From: Streptomyces sp. DH-12
GTDB taxonomy: Bacteria; Actinomycetota; Actinomycetes; Streptomycetales; Streptomycetaceae
DNA: 64,000 nucleotides
Reading direction: 5' to 3'
Assembly (NCBI RefSeq): GCF_002899455.1
Contig: NZ_PPFB01000001.1
Span: 3,760,501 to 3,824,500 of the forward strand
Part shown: in pieces, positions 1 through 8,164 of the stretch
Layout of the letters: the number at the start of each line of letters is the position of its first letter
Position numbering within the stretch: the stretch's first letter is position 1
Translations under genes and position numbers: made by a program
Notes under the pieces: model-generated
What the model saw: the letters and a program-made list of their open reading frames with translations, nothing else
What the model was told of the DNA's origin: nothing
Databases searched by the model: none

Positions 1-582
1 ATGGTGGGCGCTGACGTCGTGCAGCTCCCGCTCCATCCGCCGCCGTTCGACGGCCGGCAGCCGGTGCCGCTCGGACTCGGCCCGGCGCAGCAGGTGTGCG
101 GACGCGAGCCGCGCGTTCCGGGACCGCCGGACGAGCAGCCCGGCGCCACACGTGGCCGCGTACAGCAGGGCGGTGAGCACCAGGTCCAGTCCGTCGCGGT
201 CGCTGAGCCGGTGCAGGGTGAGCCCGTGCAGCAGCTGCCAGACGGCGAGGGACACCCCGCACAGCAGGGTGGTGAAGGTGTCCCGTTCGGTGGCCACGGT
301 CCACAGGGCGAGCGCGACCCCGGCGGTCCCGAGCACGGCGGTCGCCCCGGCGGGCAGCGGGCCGGCGCCCAGCGCGCAGGCGACGGCGACCACGACGAGG
401 GCGGTCACCGGACGGCTCCGGCGCAGCGCCAGCACGGCGGTGACCGGCCCGGCGACCAGCACCGCCACGAGCAGGGCGTACGCGGACGGAACCTCGCCGC
501 GCACCAGTGCCGCCCCCGGCCACACCACGGCCTGGGCGCACAGCAGCAGGACCGGTACCAGCCGGTCGTCGATACGTTTCAT
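1..582 (-). CDS. Sensor histidine kinase, N-terminal part (cut by window edge)
   Basis: The reading frame starts at ATG 580-582 on the minus strand and is still open at base 1, giving 194 residues. It begins with several hydrophobic segments rich in Ala, Val and Leu that look like four to five membrane helices. It then has an Arg/Glu-rich helix ending in RRRMERELHDVSAHH. That ELHD sequence is the phosphoacceptor box of HisKA_3 (NarL/DesK-type) kinases, with His in HD as the expected phosphorylation site. The ATP-binding domain and any partner response regulator lie outside the window. The start is not backed by a strong ribosome site. A TAGCCT hexamer about 10 bases upstream would suit a nearly leaderless transcript. 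The stimulus is unknown. Confidence 0.85.
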   Translation of the reverse strand, partial: MKRIDDRLVPVLLLCAQAVVWPGAALVRGEVPSAYALLVAVLVAGPVTAVLALRRSRPVTALVVVAVACALGAGPLPAGATAVLGTAGVALALWTVATERDTFTTLLCGVSLAVWQLLHGLTLHRLSDRDGLDLVLTALLYAATCGAGLLVRRSRNARLASAHLLRRAESERHRLPAVERRRMERELHDVSAHH

Positions 583-801
583 GACCCGTTCAGGCTAGGC
601 CGGGCCGTCCTGCCTCCCCCTCCGGCGCAAGGAGGATCCGGGTCTCTGTCCCTGGGTGCAGAAGCCGGGCGGGGCGTCCATCCCTGGAGACGTCCCCGCA
701 GGCCGGCGCGCGGGCACGGGGACGCCGCGAGGCCCGCCGGGGACGGGCCTCACGGGCGCTCGGACCACCGTTCCCGGCACCAGGACCGGCATCGCAGGCG
801 C

Positions 802-2013
802 TCAAGCCGCCGTTTCCGGCGCCGGGGCCGGTGTCGCGGCGGACGGGGCCGGGGCGGGCCGGGTGATCCGGCGGCGGCGGGTGGGCAGGCCGAGGGTGGG
901 GTGGGAGACGGCCCAGGCCGCGGCCCTGCAGACCAGCTCCTTGTAGCGGGCCGCGAGGCGGCCGGTCAGGGCGGCGTTCACCGCCCGGTCGTCGGCGGTG
1001 ACGTACTGGATGAGGCCGTCCTTGCGGCCCAGCGAGACGCACTGGTTGACGTAGCGCAGCGGCACGTGCGGCAGCTTGCCGCCGGTCAGGCGCGCCGCGA
1101 TGGCGTCGGCGGCCTGCCACGCGGTGGGCGTGCCGGTCGCGCACGACATCCGCAGCGGCTTGCCGCCGGGCCCCTGCACCAGGGCCGCGTCGCCGACGGC
1201 GTACACGTCCGGGTGCGAGACCGAGCGCATGGTGCCGTCGACCACGATCTGCCCCGTGTCGCTCACCTCCAGTGCCGTGGCCCGGGCGATCGGGTGCACG
1301 GCGAACCCGGCGGTCCACACGGTCAGCGCGGACGGCAGGACCGTCCCGTCGGCGGTGACCACGCGGTCCTCCTCCACGGCCGTGACCTCGGCGTCCTCGC
1401 GCACGGTGATGCCGAGCCGGGCGAAGACCGCCCGCACGTGGTCGCGGCCCCTGGGTGACAGCCAGTCGCCGAGGCCGGCGCGGGCGGCGAGGGTGACCTC
1501 CAGGTCCGGACGCGACTCGGCGATCTCCGTCGCCGCCTCCAGACCGGTGAGGCCGCCGCCCACCACGACCACGGGCTGCCCGGTGCCGAGCCCGGCCAGC
1601 CGCTCGCGCACCCGCAGCGCGCCGGCCCGCCCGGCGATCTCGTACGCGTGCTCGGCGGCGCCCGGCACGCCCCGGTCGTCCCAGCGGCTGCCGAGGGCGT
1701 GGACGAGGGTGTCGTACGCCAGCTCCTCGGCACCGGTGCCGCCGGTGACGGTGACGACCTTGCGGTCGACGTCGACGGCGGTGACCCGGGCGACCTTCAG
1801 CTCGACGCCGGTCCCGGCGAGCACGTCGGTCAGCGGCCGGTGGGCGGGTGTCCGGCCGGTGGCCAGCTCGTGGTTGCGGACCCGCTCGGCGAAGTCGGGC
1901 TCGGCGTTGACGAGGGTGAGGGCGACGTCGTCACGGTGCAGCCGCCTGGCGAGCCGTCCGGCGGCGGAGGCTCCGGCGTACCCGGCTCCGAGGACGATGA
2001 TGCGGTGCTGCAT
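802..2013 (-). CDS. FAD-dependent NAD(P)H oxidoreductase (type II NADH dehydrogenase-like)
   Basis: 403 residues. An N-terminal Rossmann motif VLGAGYAGASAAGRLARR binds FAD. A second dinucleotide motif VVVVGGGLTGLEAATEIAES near residue 155 binds NAD(P)H. A late VYAVGDAA motif closes the FAD site. This is the pyridine nucleotide-disulfide oxidoreductase fold without a redox CxxC, as in NDH-2 and AIF-like enzymes that pass electrons from NADH to quinone. No membrane anchor helix is obvious. The C-terminus is an Arg/Pro/Ala tail. ATG 2011-2013 follows AGGAGC at good spacing. The gene lies 101 bp downstream of an ECF41 sigma gene in the same direction, with a CRP-type palindrome between them. The ECF41 pairing suggests redox or stress regulation. 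The substrate is not visible in the sequence. Confidence 0.85.
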   Translation of the reverse strand: MQHRIIVLGAGYAGASAAGRLARRLHRDDVALTLVNAEPDFAERVRNHELATGRTPAHRPLTDVLAGTGVELKVARVTAVDVDRKVVTVTGGTGAEELAYDTLVHALGSRWDDRGVPGAAEHAYEIAGRAGALRVRERLAGLGTGQPVVVVGGGLTGLEAATEIAESRPDLEVTLAARAGLGDWLSPRGRDHVRAVFARLGITVREDAEVTAVEEDRVVTADGTVLPSALTVWTAGFAVHPIARATALEVSDTGQIVVDGTMRSVSHPDVYAVGDAALVQGPGGKPLRMSCATGTPTAWQAADAIAARLTGGKLPHVPLRYVNQCVSLGRKDGLIQYVTADDRAVNAALTGRLAARYKELVCRAAAWAVSHPTLGLPTRRRRITRPAPAPSAATPAPAPETAA

Positions 2014-2083
2014 GGCAGGCTCCTGTCGTCGACTGGTTCGCCCCTTGAACCGGGCGGCCCGCCGATCCCTGACACCTCTCCCT

Positions 2084-2099
2084 TGTGACCTGTGTCACA
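2084..2099. promoter_or_regulatory. Candidate Crp-type operator
   Basis: TGTGACCTGTGTCACA is a perfect TGTGA-N6-TCACA dyad. It also fits the Streptomyces Crp pattern GTG-N6-GNCAC as I remember it. It lies 71-86 bp upstream of the oxidoreductase start and just past the end of the sigma-factor gene. Binding is inferred. Confidence 0.55.
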
Positions 2100-2114
2100 C
2101 ACCACTCGTACGCG

Positions 2115-3062
2115 TCAGAAGACGTTCCGGACCAGCGGCTCCCCGTGGTCGACGGCGGCCCACCGCTCCGTCACGCGCTCCAGCTTGTCGGGGTTGGCCT
2201 GGCTGCGGACCGCGGCGATGCCGTCCTCGGTGACCTCCAGGCACATCACGCCGATCACCCGGCCGTCGAGGACCGCCACGACGGCCGGATCGCCGTTCGC
2301 GGTCGCCGCGTACAGCTCGGGCGACCCGCCCGCCACGGCCCGCTTGCCGGGGCCCGGCGTGAACAGGCCGCGCAGGAACGTGGCCACCGCCTTCACGCCC
2401 TCGAACGCCTTGGCCCGCGCCGGCACCTTCCCGCCGCCGTCGCCGACCGCGACCGCGTCCCGCGTGAGCAGCGCGACCAGCGGCTCGGTCCGTCCGCTGG
2501 TGGCGGCCGCGAGGAACTCCTCGACGACCCGCCGGGCCTGCGCCTCGTCGACCTCCCGGCGTGCCCTGCCCTGCGCCAGGTGCTTCCTGGCCCGGTGCAG
2601 GATCTGCTGGCTGGCGGCCTCGCTGACGTCGAGGATCCCGGCGATCTCCCGGTGCGGGCAGCCGAACGCCTCCCGCAGCACGTACACCGCCCGCTCGTCC
2701 GGGGACAGCCGCTCCAGCAGCACGAGCATCGCGAACGACACCGACTCCCGCTGCTCGGCGGTGTCGGCGGGTCCCAGCATGGGGTCGCCGGCGACCAGCG
2801 GCTCGGGGAGCCACTGCCCCACGTACGTCTCGCGCCGGGCACGGGCCGAGGTGAGCTGGCTGAGGCAGAGGTTGGTGAGCACCTTCGTCAGCCAGGCCTC
2901 GGGCACCTGGATCCGCTCGGTGTCCGCGGCCTGCCAGCGCAGATACGTCTCCTGCACGGCGTCCTCCGCCTCGCTCGCGGAACCGAGCAGACGGTAGGCG
3001 ATGGCCTCCAGCCGGGGCTTGGCGGCCAGGAACCGGTTCACGTCGCTCGTGCGCGCAGCCAT
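2115..3062 (-). CDS. sigJ: ECF41-family RNA polymerase sigma factor with fused SnoaL-like C-terminal domain (SigJ type)
   Basis: 315 residues. Sigma region 2 is at about 10-75 (AIAYRLLGSASEAEDAVQ) and sigma-4 at about 115-165 (LSPDERAVYVLREAFGCPH...EIAGIL). A SnoaL_2/NTF2-like domain of about 130 residues follows. The three signatures known for group ECF41 are present: WLPEPL between the sigma domains, DGGGK in the extension, and NPDKL near the end. In this family the fused domain replaces a separate anti-sigma factor and tunes activity. ECF41 genes usually neighbour a carboxymuconolactone decarboxylase, oxidoreductase or epimerase gene. Here the FAD oxidoreductase downstream could be that partner. 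ATG 3060-3062 has a weak AGGA upstream. The symbol is the usual database name, not proof of orthology to a studied SigJ. Confidence 0.9.
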   Translation of the reverse strand: MAARTSDVNRFLAAKPRLEAIAYRLLGSASEAEDAVQETYLRWQAADTERIQVPEAWLTKVLTNLCLSQLTSARARRETYVGQWLPEPLVAGDPMLGPADTAEQRESVSFAMLVLLERLSPDERAVYVLREAFGCPHREIAGILDVSEAASQQILHRARKHLAQGRARREVDEAQARRVVEEFLAAATSGRTEPLVALLTRDAVAVGDGGGKVPARAKAFEGVKAVATFLRGLFTPGPGKRAVAGGSPELYAATANGDPAVVAVLDGRVIGVMCLEVTEDGIAAVRSQANPDKLERVTERWAAVDHGEPLVRNVF

Positions 3063-3102
3063 GCCGCGATCCTAGGCCCGCCTCCGGAGCACGCGCCCGC
3101 GG

Positions 3103-3309
3103 TCAGCCCTTCTCCGCGAGGGTGTGGGCGACGAGGGCGTTGGCGTGGCCGTGGCCCAGGCCGTGCTCGGTCTTGAGCCAGGCGACCAGCTCCATGTGAC
3201 GGGTCAGCGGCGAGGAGCGGATGAGCTCCTTCCACTCGGCCACGGGGCGGCCGTACTTCTTCTCGATCGACGGGAAATAGCTGGCCGGGCCCTTCACCTG
3301 CGCGCTCAT
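3103..3309 (-). CDS. DUF4287 family small protein
   Basis: 68 residues. It starts at ATG 3307-3309 behind GGAAGGA. The core YFPSIEKKYGRPVAEWKELI, then a helix ending LKTEHGLGHGHANALV, is typical of DUF4287, a short helical domain often fused to or placed near DUF5655 and related DNA-associated proteins. No function is established. It lies 40 bp upstream of the sigma gene on the same strand, so the two may be co-transcribed. Confidence 0.85.
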   Translation of the reverse strand: MSAQVKGPASYFPSIEKKYGRPVAEWKELIRSSPLTRHMELVAWLKTEHGLGHGHANALVAHTLAEKG

Positions 3310-3406
3310 GACGACCGGTCCTTCCTCCGCTCGCGGACACCTGTGCCCATGAAGACCGGAGGGAGGACCGGAACTGAGCGGCAGCCGGACGTGATCCGGA
3401 TCACCT

Positions 3407-4537
3407 TCAGCCGGTGAGCCCGATCGTCGCGCAGTCCTCCGCGTGGGCCGGGGTGCAGATGTCCCGGACCGTGTAGACGCCGTCCGCGATCACCGTGTCC
3501 TCGATGTTCTCCCGGGTGAGGGCGACCACCGGCACCAGCATGGCCGGGATGCCCTTCCGCGACCGGCTGTCGATCTCGTCCCGGGCGAGGGCGTCGAACT
3601 GGATCGCCCGGTCCTGCACCTTGGCCACCGCCATGTCCGCGGCCCCGGTCGCCTCCAGCAGGAACGACTTGTACACGGTCATGTACTGGGTGCCCGCCAC
3701 GATCCGCCGCACCGCCTCCAGGTCCGCGTCCTGCCCGGTCACCGGCGGCAGTTCGGTGACGCCCGCGTCCTGGAGCTCCTCGATGACGGCGCCGGCCATG
3801 CCGTCGTTCGCGGAGTAGACGGCGGCGATGTTCCCGGCGCCGACCTCCTCGATCGCCTTGCGCATGTTCTCCGCCGCGACCTCGGGCAGCCACTTCCTGG
3901 TGTCGTACGACGCGGCGATGTCCACCGCGCCGTCCAGCTCGTCCAGCGCGCCCTTCTTGAACAGCGCCGTGTTCGGGTCGGCGGGCTCGCCGTTCATCAT
4001 GACGACCTTGCTGTTCTCGGCGTTCTCGCCGAGCGCGTCGACCAGGGCGCGGCCCTGCACCTGGCCGACGAGTTCGTTGTCGTGCGAGACGTACGCGTCG
4101 ATCGGGCCCTCGGCGAGCCGGTCGTAGGCGATCACGGGTATGCCCGCCCGCTTGGCCCGGCGCACGTCCGGCGCGATCGCCCGCGCGTCCACCGCGTTCA
4201 CGAGGATCACGTCGACGTCCCGGTCGATCATCTGCCGGAACTGCTCGCTCTGCTTCTCCTTGCTGCCCTCGGCGTTGGCGTACACGACCTCGCCGCGCCG
4301 GTCGGTCTGCGAGGCGATCCGCTCCTTGATGAGCGGGTGGTCGAACTTCTCGAACCGCGCCGTGTCCCGGTCGGGCAGCAGCAGGCCCACGGTGATGTCC
4401 TGGTCGGCGCGCGCGTCCGAGGGGGCGTCGCCGCCCGGTTCCAGCACACCGCAGGCGGTGAGGGACAGGGCCGACAGCGAGACGGTCAGCAGCAGGGCGC
4501 AACGGCGTGCGGCGGCAGCGGTGGCACGGAGCTTCAC
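3407..4537 (-). CDS. Sugar-binding lipoprotein of an ABC importer (XylF/RbsB type), no transporter genes nearby
   Basis: 376 residues from GTG 4535-4537, which follows GGAAGG with an 8-base gap. An upstream in-frame ATG at 4570 has no such site. A lipoprotein signal ends LSALSLTAC, with Cys29 as the lipidated residue. The mature part is a periplasmic-binding type 1 (Peripla_BP_4) fold. It includes ITVGLLLPDRDTARFEKFDHP, VDVILVNAVDARAIAP, IPVIAYDRL and AAVYSANDGMAGAVIEEL, all characteristic of xylose/ribose binding proteins. No permease or ATPase gene lies next to it. It must therefore work with a distant transporter or as a sensor partner. Confidence 0.88.
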   Translation of the reverse strand: MKLRATAAAARRCALLLTVSLSALSLTACGVLEPGGDAPSDARADQDITVGLLLPDRDTARFEKFDHPLIKERIASQTDRRGEVVYANAEGSKEKQSEQFRQMIDRDVDVILVNAVDARAIAPDVRRAKRAGIPVIAYDRLAEGPIDAYVSHDNELVGQVQGRALVDALGENAENSKVVMMNGEPADPNTALFKKGALDELDGAVDIAASYDTRKWLPEVAAENMRKAIEEVGAGNIAAVYSANDGMAGAVIEELQDAGVTELPPVTGQDADLEAVRRIVAGTQYMTVYKSFLLEATGAADMAVAKVQDRAIQFDALARDEIDSRSRKGIPAMLVPVVALTRENIEDTVIADGVYTVRDICTPAHAEDCATIGLTG

Positions 4538-5166
4538 GGTGGGGACGCCTTCCAGGCGGACGTGCGGCACGGGGGGTGGAGCTGGACGGCCGACGCGGCA
4601 CTCCGTACGGCTACGGCGTCGGGGCCGGCGTCCGGCCGGGTCCAGAACGCCGCTCAGCAGTCTGTCCGCCGCACGGTGGCGGGGGACGCGTGATCACGAC
4701 CTCCTCCCCCGGCACGCCGAGAATGTGCGCAGGAACGGCACACCGGCTGCACACAGCGGGCCGCGGGCCTGGTTCGCGTGTCCGGCTTCCTGCCCGGACC
4801 GGGCCGGCCGCCCCTGCGCGCGCACCCGGTACGACACCTCGGGAAGACGGCGGACGGACCACTGCTCCAGGTGCCGCCGGCACCGGACGGCGCCCTGGCC
4901 CACCCGGGTCGCGGCGCCTGTGCCCCCGACACCACCCCCGCCGTCACCCCCGGCGGTGACGGCGGCAACGGGAACGACGACGCGGGCCGCGACGGCGGCG
5001 CGGACCGGGGCGGCGGCCCCGCCGCCCGGCCGAGGCCCGGCGCCCCGCACCCCGCCGCCCGCGCCGACGAGCCGCGCGATCCCCGCCCGTGCCCGCCGGT
5101 GATCCGCCTCGGCCGGCCGCGCGCCCCGACCGGCGGACCCCGCAGGGGCTGCGGGACAATCGCGCC
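4538..5166. other. Intergenic region between divergent genes, no convincing gene
   Basis: About 630 bp of very GC-rich sequence. Open frames exist on both strands, but their translations are low-complexity Gly/Pro/Arg/Ala with no recognisable motif and no good ribosome site. I treat them as chance frames. The region should hold the promoters of the sugar-binding lipoprotein (leftward) and the MhuD-type gene (rightward). Confidence 0.5.
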
Positions 5167-5487
5167 ATGAGCGTCGTCAAGATCAACGTACTCACGGTTC
5201 CCGAGGACCAGCGCGAGACCCTGGAGCAGCGGTTCGCCGCGCGGGCCGGGGCGGTGGAGAGCTCGGACGGCTTCGAGTGGTTCGAGCTGCTGCGCCCGGT
5301 GGAGGGCACCGACACCTACCTCGTCTACACGCGCTGGCGCAGCGAGGAGGACTTCCAGCGCTGGGCGGAGGGGCTCGGCCGGGCCGCCCACGCCGGCGCG
5401 CAGGGCGACAAGCCGCGCCCCGCGGCCACCGACGCCACCCTGTGGTCCTTCGAGGTGGTCCAGCAGGCGGCGCCCCGCCGGGACTGA
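5167..5487 (+). CDS. mhuD: Heme-degrading monooxygenase, MhuD/IsdG type (ABM fold)
   Basis: 106 residues, one ferredoxin-like ABM domain. Asn7, Trp66 and His75 fall at exactly the residue numbers of the catalytic Asn/Trp/His set that I recall for Mycobacterium tuberculosis MhuD, and Phe23 is also present. The opening VVKIN, the LLRPVEG loop, the AAHAG segment and the late FEVV strand match that protein closely. The likely role is oxygen-dependent opening of heme to release iron, in the cytoplasm, as a homodimer. The gene stands alone, with no heme importer beside it, and converges on the beta-lactamase gene with a 10-bp gap. A generic antibiotic biosynthesis monooxygenase is the fallback call. 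The catalytic set makes the heme role more likely. Confidence 0.85.
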   Translation: MSVVKINVLTVPEDQRETLEQRFAARAGAVESSDGFEWFELLRPVEGTDTYLVYTRWRSEEDFQRWAEGLGRAAHAGAQGDKPRPAATDATLWSFEVVQQAAPRRD

Positions 5488-5497
5488 CCGGCCGGGG

Positions 5498-6421
5498 TCA
5501 CCGCAGCACGTCCAGCACCCGCCGCGCCGCCTCCGCCACCAGCTCGTCGCTGGGGGACGCGGCGCGGTCGGGGCGCTCCGTCAGCACCGCCAGCACCAGC
5601 GGCGAGCGGCCCGCGCCGGGCCACAGCACGGCCACGTCGTTGGCGCGCCCCCACTCGCCGCCGCCCGTCTTGTCGCCCACCCTCCAGCCGCGCGGCGCGC
5701 CCGCCCGGACGCGCCGGTCGCCGGTGGTGTTGCGCACCAGCCAGTCGGTGAGCAGCGCGCGCCCGGCGGCGGGGAGGGCGTCGCCGAGCACCAGGGCGCG
5801 GTAGTCGCCGGCGATCGCGCGGGGCGTGGTGGTGTCGCGCGGGTCGCCGGGCGGGTTGCTGTTCAGCTCGGGCTCGGTGTGGTCCAGCCGGGTCGCCCGG
5901 TCACCGAGCCGGCGCGCGTACGCGGTGAGGCCGCGCGGGCCGCCGATGTCCCGCAGCATCAGGTTGGCCGCCGTGTTGTCGCTGTACCGGACGGCCGCGT
6001 CGCACAGCTCGCGCAGGGTCATGCCCTTCCCCGTGTGTTTCTCGGTGACCGGCGAGTGCGGCACGAGGTCGGCCGTGCCGTAGGGGATCCGTTCGCCGAG
6101 GCGGGCGCCGGGGCGGCGGTCCAGGACCGCGGCGGCGGCGAGGGTCTTGAAGGTGGAGCAGAGCGCGAAGCGCTCGTCGGCCCGGTGGACCACGGTGGCG
6201 CCGGTGCCGGTGTCGACGGCGAAGACGCCGAGACGGGCCCCGTACTCGCGTTCCAGGGCGGCGAGGTTCCGGGGGCGGACCGGGGACGGGCCGCGGCGGT
6301 CCTGGGTGGCGGGGCCGCCGCGTGCGGGGGCGCGGTCCGGGGCGGCGTCGGTGGCGCAGCCCGCCACGGGGGCGAGGGCCGCGGTCAGCAGCAGTGCGCG
6401 GCGGGAGGGGCGTGCGGTCAT
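5498..6421 (-). CDS. bla: Class A beta-lactamase (lipoprotein)
   Basis: 307 residues. A lipoprotein signal ends LAPVAGC (Cys22), and a Pro/Arg-rich linker runs to about residue 50. The serine beta-lactamase motifs are in order: STFK with nucleophile Ser89 and Lys92, SDN 147-149, EPELN 183-187 (the ExxLN omega-loop with general-base Glu), and KTG 251-253 followed by Gly-Gly. This is a complete class A enzyme that hydrolyses penicillin-type rings, probably tethered to the outer face of the membrane. AAGGA precedes ATG 6419-6421. It is the second gene after a penicillin-binding protein gene, 32 bp away, and probably co-transcribed. The divergent LysR gene at 8165 is the likely regulator. Confidence 0.95.
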   Translation of the reverse strand: MTARPSRRALLLTAALAPVAGCATDAAPDRAPARGGPATQDRRGPSPVRPRNLAALEREYGARLGVFAVDTGTGATVVHRADERFALCSTFKTLAAAAVLDRRPGARLGERIPYGTADLVPHSPVTEKHTGKGMTLRELCDAAVRYSDNTAANLMLRDIGGPRGLTAYARRLGDRATRLDHTEPELNSNPPGDPRDTTTPRAIAGDYRALVLGDALPAAGRALLTDWLVRNTTGDRRVRAGAPRGWRVGDKTGGGEWGRANDVAVLWPGAGRSPLVLAVLTERPDRAASPSDELVAEAARRVLDVLR

Positions 6422-6453
6422 GACGGGGCGTCCTTTCAGGCGCGGGGTGCGGC

Positions 6454-8079
6454 TCAGGAGCGGGGCGCGGCGGACAGCAGGGCGTGCAGCACGGGTCCGG
6501 CCGAGCCGCCGCCGGTGACGCCCTCCTCGACGACGCAGGCCACGGCGACGCCGTCGCGGTGGGCGACCATCCAGCCGTTGTTCTCCTGGTCGTCGGAGAC
6601 CTCGGCGGTGCCGGTCTTGCCGCCGACCTCTCCGGCGAGCGGGGCCAGGGCGTGCGCGGTGCCCTCGGTGACGGTGGCGCGCAGCAGCGTGCGGAGCTGG
6701 GTCACGACGCGGGGCGGCAGCGGCTCGGTCTCGGTGGTGTCCTCGGTGCCGGCGACGAGGGCGGGCTGGTGGAAGCGGCCGGAGACGGCCGTCGCGGTGA
6801 CCGACGCCATGATCAGCGGGTTGGCCTGCACCCGTCCCTGGCCGATCATCGACGCGGCCTTCTCCGTCGCGTCCCGCGGCTCCGGCACGGACCCGTCGTA
6901 GGAGGGGACGCCGACGTGCCAGGTCTGGCCGACCCCGAAGTACGTCCTCGCCACGTCCCCGAGTTCGCCGTCGCCGAGTCTGTCGCGCAGGCCGATGAAG
7001 GCGGTGTTGCAGGACTCGGTGAACGCCTTGCGGAAGGTGGCGCCCGGGTGGGCGGAGGTCTCGACGTTCTGGAACCGCTTGCCGACGGTGAGGTAGCGGG
7101 GGCAGTCCACGACGTCGTCCGGGGCGACCGCGCCCTTCAGCAGCAGGGCGCCGCTGGTGACGATCTTCCAGGTGGAACCGGGGGCGTAGGTGCCGGAGAC
7201 GGCGCGGTTGAAGCCGTCGGCCGGGGAGTTGGCCACGGCGAGGATCTCCCCGTCGTCGACGCGCAGGGCGACCAGCGCCGCGTTCCTGCCGCCGGCCTTC
7301 TCCAGGGCCTGCTCGGCGGCCGCCTGCCAGCGGGCGTCGAGGGTGGTGCGCACGGGCCCCTCGTCCTCGCGGGTCCCGGCGCCGAAGGCCGCCTCGGTGC
7401 GGCGGACGTCTCCGGTGACGCGGTCCACGAGCAGCACCGCCCCGCGCGGCCCGCCGCCCGTGCCGCGGGCCAGCCGGGCGAGGACCGGGCCGAGGGAGGG
7501 GTGGGCGGCGGCCGACAGGGTGCGGCCGTCACGGTCGTCGGCCCGGACCGGTTCGGTCTCCTCCCGCTCCAGGCGGAACTTCTCCGTCCCGCTGAGCCGC
7601 GGGTGCACCAGCGACAGCCGCCAGTCCACCGTCCACTCGCCGCCGCGCTTCCGCAGCGGCAGCTCGGCGGTGTACGTCCAGGTGCCGAGTCCCGCGACGG
7701 GCATCCGCGCGGTGTACGGCACGGTGACGGCGCGTCCGCCGGACTCCTCGTCCTCCTCGGGCTTCCCGGCCTTCAGCACCGGTTTGTCGATGTCGAGCCC
7801 GGCGGTGAAGCTGCGCAGCACCTCCTCCGCGCGGTCGGGTCTGGTGGTGCGGGCGGCGGCGTCCGGGAGGCGTCCGGCGGCCCAGTCGGCGAGGAACGCG
7901 CGGGCCTCGGCCGCCGCCTGCGGGTCGGGTCCGGTCTCGCCCGCGAACGGGCCGAGCCCGGCGCCCCAGGCGCCGCCCACGGCGACCGCGGCGACCGCCG
8001 TGACGGCGGTGAGCGCCCTGACCGCGGTGCGGGGACGCCGACGGGGACCGGAACGGGGAAGGTCGGGATACGTGTCCAT
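6454..8079 (-). CDS. Penicillin-binding protein, MecA_N/NTF2-like plus transpeptidase domain
   Basis: 541 residues. A short cytoplasmic part and one membrane helix (about 20-42) are followed by an NTF2-like MecA_N domain (about 52-160). The transpeptidase domain runs to the end. It has STWK (nucleophile Ser302, Lys305), SCN 356-358 and KTGT from Lys488. It lacks a glycosyltransferase domain, so it is a class B-like monofunctional transpeptidase. It resembles the Streptomyces PBPs whose MecA_N domain is linked to low-affinity, resistance-type enzymes. The partnership with bla downstream and a divergent LysR gene suggests an inducible set with an insensitive transpeptidase plus a hydrolase. That role is inferred from the layout. 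ATG 8077-8079 lies 85 bp from the divergent GTG. Confidence 0.92.
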   Translation of the reverse strand: MDTYPDLPRSGPRRRPRTAVRALTAVTAVAAVAVGGAWGAGLGPFAGETGPDPQAAAEARAFLADWAAGRLPDAAARTTRPDRAEEVLRSFTAGLDIDKPVLKAGKPEEDEESGGRAVTVPYTARMPVAGLGTWTYTAELPLRKRGGEWTVDWRLSLVHPRLSGTEKFRLEREETEPVRADDRDGRTLSAAAHPSLGPVLARLARGTGGGPRGAVLLVDRVTGDVRRTEAAFGAGTREDEGPVRTTLDARWQAAAEQALEKAGGRNAALVALRVDDGEILAVANSPADGFNRAVSGTYAPGSTWKIVTSGALLLKGAVAPDDVVDCPRYLTVGKRFQNVETSAHPGATFRKAFTESCNTAFIGLRDRLGDGELGDVARTYFGVGQTWHVGVPSYDGSVPEPRDATEKAASMIGQGRVQANPLIMASVTATAVSGRFHQPALVAGTEDTTETEPLPPRVVTQLRTLLRATVTEGTAHALAPLAGEVGGKTGTAEVSDDQENNGWMVAHRDGVAVACVVEEGVTGGGSAGPVLHALLSAAPRS

Positions 8080-8123
8080 GCCCCGACCACAGCAGCGGAG
8101 ACGGCCGTCCGTCCAAGTCCGCT

Positions 8124-8140
8124 ATCAATCATGGATCGAT
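8124..8140. promoter_or_regulatory. Candidate LysR operator between divergent bla/pbp and LysR genes
   Basis: ATCAATCATGGATCGAT is an imperfect dyad (arms ATCaATC and GATcGAT) in the AT-rich 85-bp divergent promoter region. More ATC/GAT half-sites follow to about 8155. The spacing is ATC-N11-GAT rather than the classical T-N11-A, so it is a candidate only. Confidence 0.4.
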
Positions 8141-8164
8141 CAACACTCGATATGATGACTGGTC

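Noticed and set aside
1..1458. 485-codon open frame on the plus strand
   Set aside because: Antisense to the kinase and oxidoreductase genes. The translation is Gly/Arg/Pro-rich without domains, a typical high-GC shadow frame.
2093..2116. TGTCACA ... CGTC as an ECF41 promoter
   Set aside because: It reads to the right, antisense into the sigma gene, and the spacing (13 bases) is too short. The CRP-type dyad explains TGTCACA better.
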